Assembly (NCBI GenBank): GCA_017413085.1
Contig: JAFPVC010000060.1
Coordinates: 62,001 to 126,000, forward strand
DNA: 64,000 nucleotides
Reading direction: 5' to 3'
Origin: Prevotella sp.
Lineage (GTDB): Bacteria; Bacteroidota; Bacteroidia; Bacteroidales; Bacteroidaceae
Part shown: positions 63,465-64,000 of the stretch, piece after piece
How positions within the stretch are numbered: position 1 is the first letter of the stretch
Layout of the letters: each line of letters starts with the position of its first letter
Made by a program: the position numbers and the translations under genes
The notes under the pieces: generated by a model
What the model was told of the DNA's origin: nothing
The model's database searches: none
Seen by the model: only the letters and a program-made list of their open reading frames with translations

Positions 63465-64000
63465 TTAGTTGCCGTCGGGCTTGCGGTTGTCGTTGAAGAT
63501 AGACTCTGGCCACGGGAAGAACTGCTGCACCTCTGGGGCAGGCAAAACGTCCGCCGACGGCAGGACGGATGGGCGGGAGGGTTGGTAATCCTGCCAATCG
63601 GGGACGATATACTGCGTTAACGGTGAATCAATCTGCTTCAAACCCATGACTATGAGCTTGGAGACTTCATACGCACCGAAGGGGTTGAAATGTGTATTGT
63701 CAGAGAAAGCTTTCTCCTGCCAAGGGAATGTACCAGCAGGATAATGCACCAAGAGGTTACGGCTGCCTCTATCGCCCATAGCCTCAAAGAGGGTCTTGGT
63801 CATTGCATTCAAATCGATGACAGGCACTTTCTCACGCTCAGCCACCGCCTTCATGGCAGCAGGGAAATCGCCATGGGTGTTGCCCATAGTGCCATCCTTC
63901 TTAAAGGAACGGCGAACCGTGGGAGTGCAGAAGATGACGTTGCCGCCTTTTTCACGGATGCGGTCGACGAAGGTCTTCAGACCTACGGAATAGTGATACC
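63465..64000 (-). CDS. SGNH/GDSL esterase, probably rhamnogalacturonan acetylesterase, C-terminal part (start outside window)
   Basis: The minus-strand frame is open from the right edge (first full codon at 63998, YHYSVGLKTFVDRIREKGG) to the stop at 63465, about 178 codons. Marks of the CE12-type SGNH fold are VIFCTPTVRRSFKKDGT, PVIDLNAMTKTLFEAMGDRG, and the catalytic block SDNTHFNPFGAYEVSKLIVMGLKQ with the Asp-x-x-His pair. Such enzymes remove acetyl groups from rhamnogalacturonan, which helps the PL11 lyase next to it. The nucleophile Ser block lies outside the window. It probably shares a transcript with PL11, because only hairpin repeats separate them. Confidence 0.83.
   Translation of the reverse strand, partial: YHYSVGLKTFVDRIREKGGNVIFCTPTVRRSFKKDGTMGNTHGDFPAAMKAVAEREKVPVIDLNAMTKTLFEAMGDRGSRNLLVHYPAGTFPWQEKAFSDNTHFNPFGAYEVSKLIVMGLKQIDSPLTQYIVPDWQDYQPSRPSVLPSADVLPAPEVQQFFPWPESIFNDNRKPDGN

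Overview
The window is a contiguous piece of a Bacteroidales chromosome, most likely Prevotella or a close relative. The reasons are the many promoters with the Bacteroidetes TTTG / TAnnTTTG pattern, two SusC/SusD pairs, lipoproteins with the lipobox cysteine next to fasciclin domains, a C-terminal tail of type IX secretion style, and a fimbrillin-like lipoprotein. No rRNA, tRNA, insertion sequence, integrase or CRISPR array was seen.

Layout. 1-1961 (minus): pepT followed by the first part of a Kef-type cation/proton antiporter. 2285-4941 (minus): two neighbouring surface proteins that share a C-terminal domain, one with a dockerin-like front and one with a fimbrillin-like front. 4942-6154: a gene-poor, repeat-rich stretch. 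6155-15137 (plus): a complete type I restriction-modification locus (hsdM, hsdS, hsdR) that also carries two paralogous four-helix-bundle/coiled-coil proteins, a DUF1016 PD-(D/E)XK nuclease, a small membrane protein and a 30-codon remnant-like ORF. A bidirectional terminator separates it from recA. 15205-21466 (minus): recA, carboxynorspermidine synthase, a lipoprotein, an OmpP1/FadL-like porin and a low-complexity exported protein. 21641-33167: mostly housekeeping genes (prmA, hisC, a MalY/PatB C-S lyase, a DUF3737 protein, a six-hairpin-glycosidase-like protein, a Y-family polymerase with a small YolD-like partner, tex, a YbaK-type editing protein, rnhB).

33262-64000 (minus): a large exported macroglobulin-like protein, then a surface nutrient-acquisition region. 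In transcription order from the right edge it holds a partial SGNH esterase (probably rhamnogalacturonan acetylesterase), a 1620-residue rhamnogalacturonan lyase of the PL11 type fused to passenger-type repeats and a sorting tail, a carbohydrate-binding protein ending in a dockerin, a small cohesin-like protein, and an operon of about 17.8 kb: fasciclin - SusC - SusD - fasciclin - fasciclin - SusC - SusD. The esterase and lyase point to pectin (rhamnogalacturonan I) as substrate. The SusC/D-fasciclin operon contains no enzyme and is probably a binding and import machine.

Most interesting items: the enzyme-free operon with three fasciclin lipoproteins and two SusCD pairs; the dockerin/cohesin-like neighbours beside it; covarying hairpin repeats on both sides of the lyase gene; a 22-nt-period repeat family in two distant intergenic regions, one copy holding a perfect 27-bp-arm palindrome; and the type I RM locus with paired four-helix proteins around a transferred-looking specificity module.
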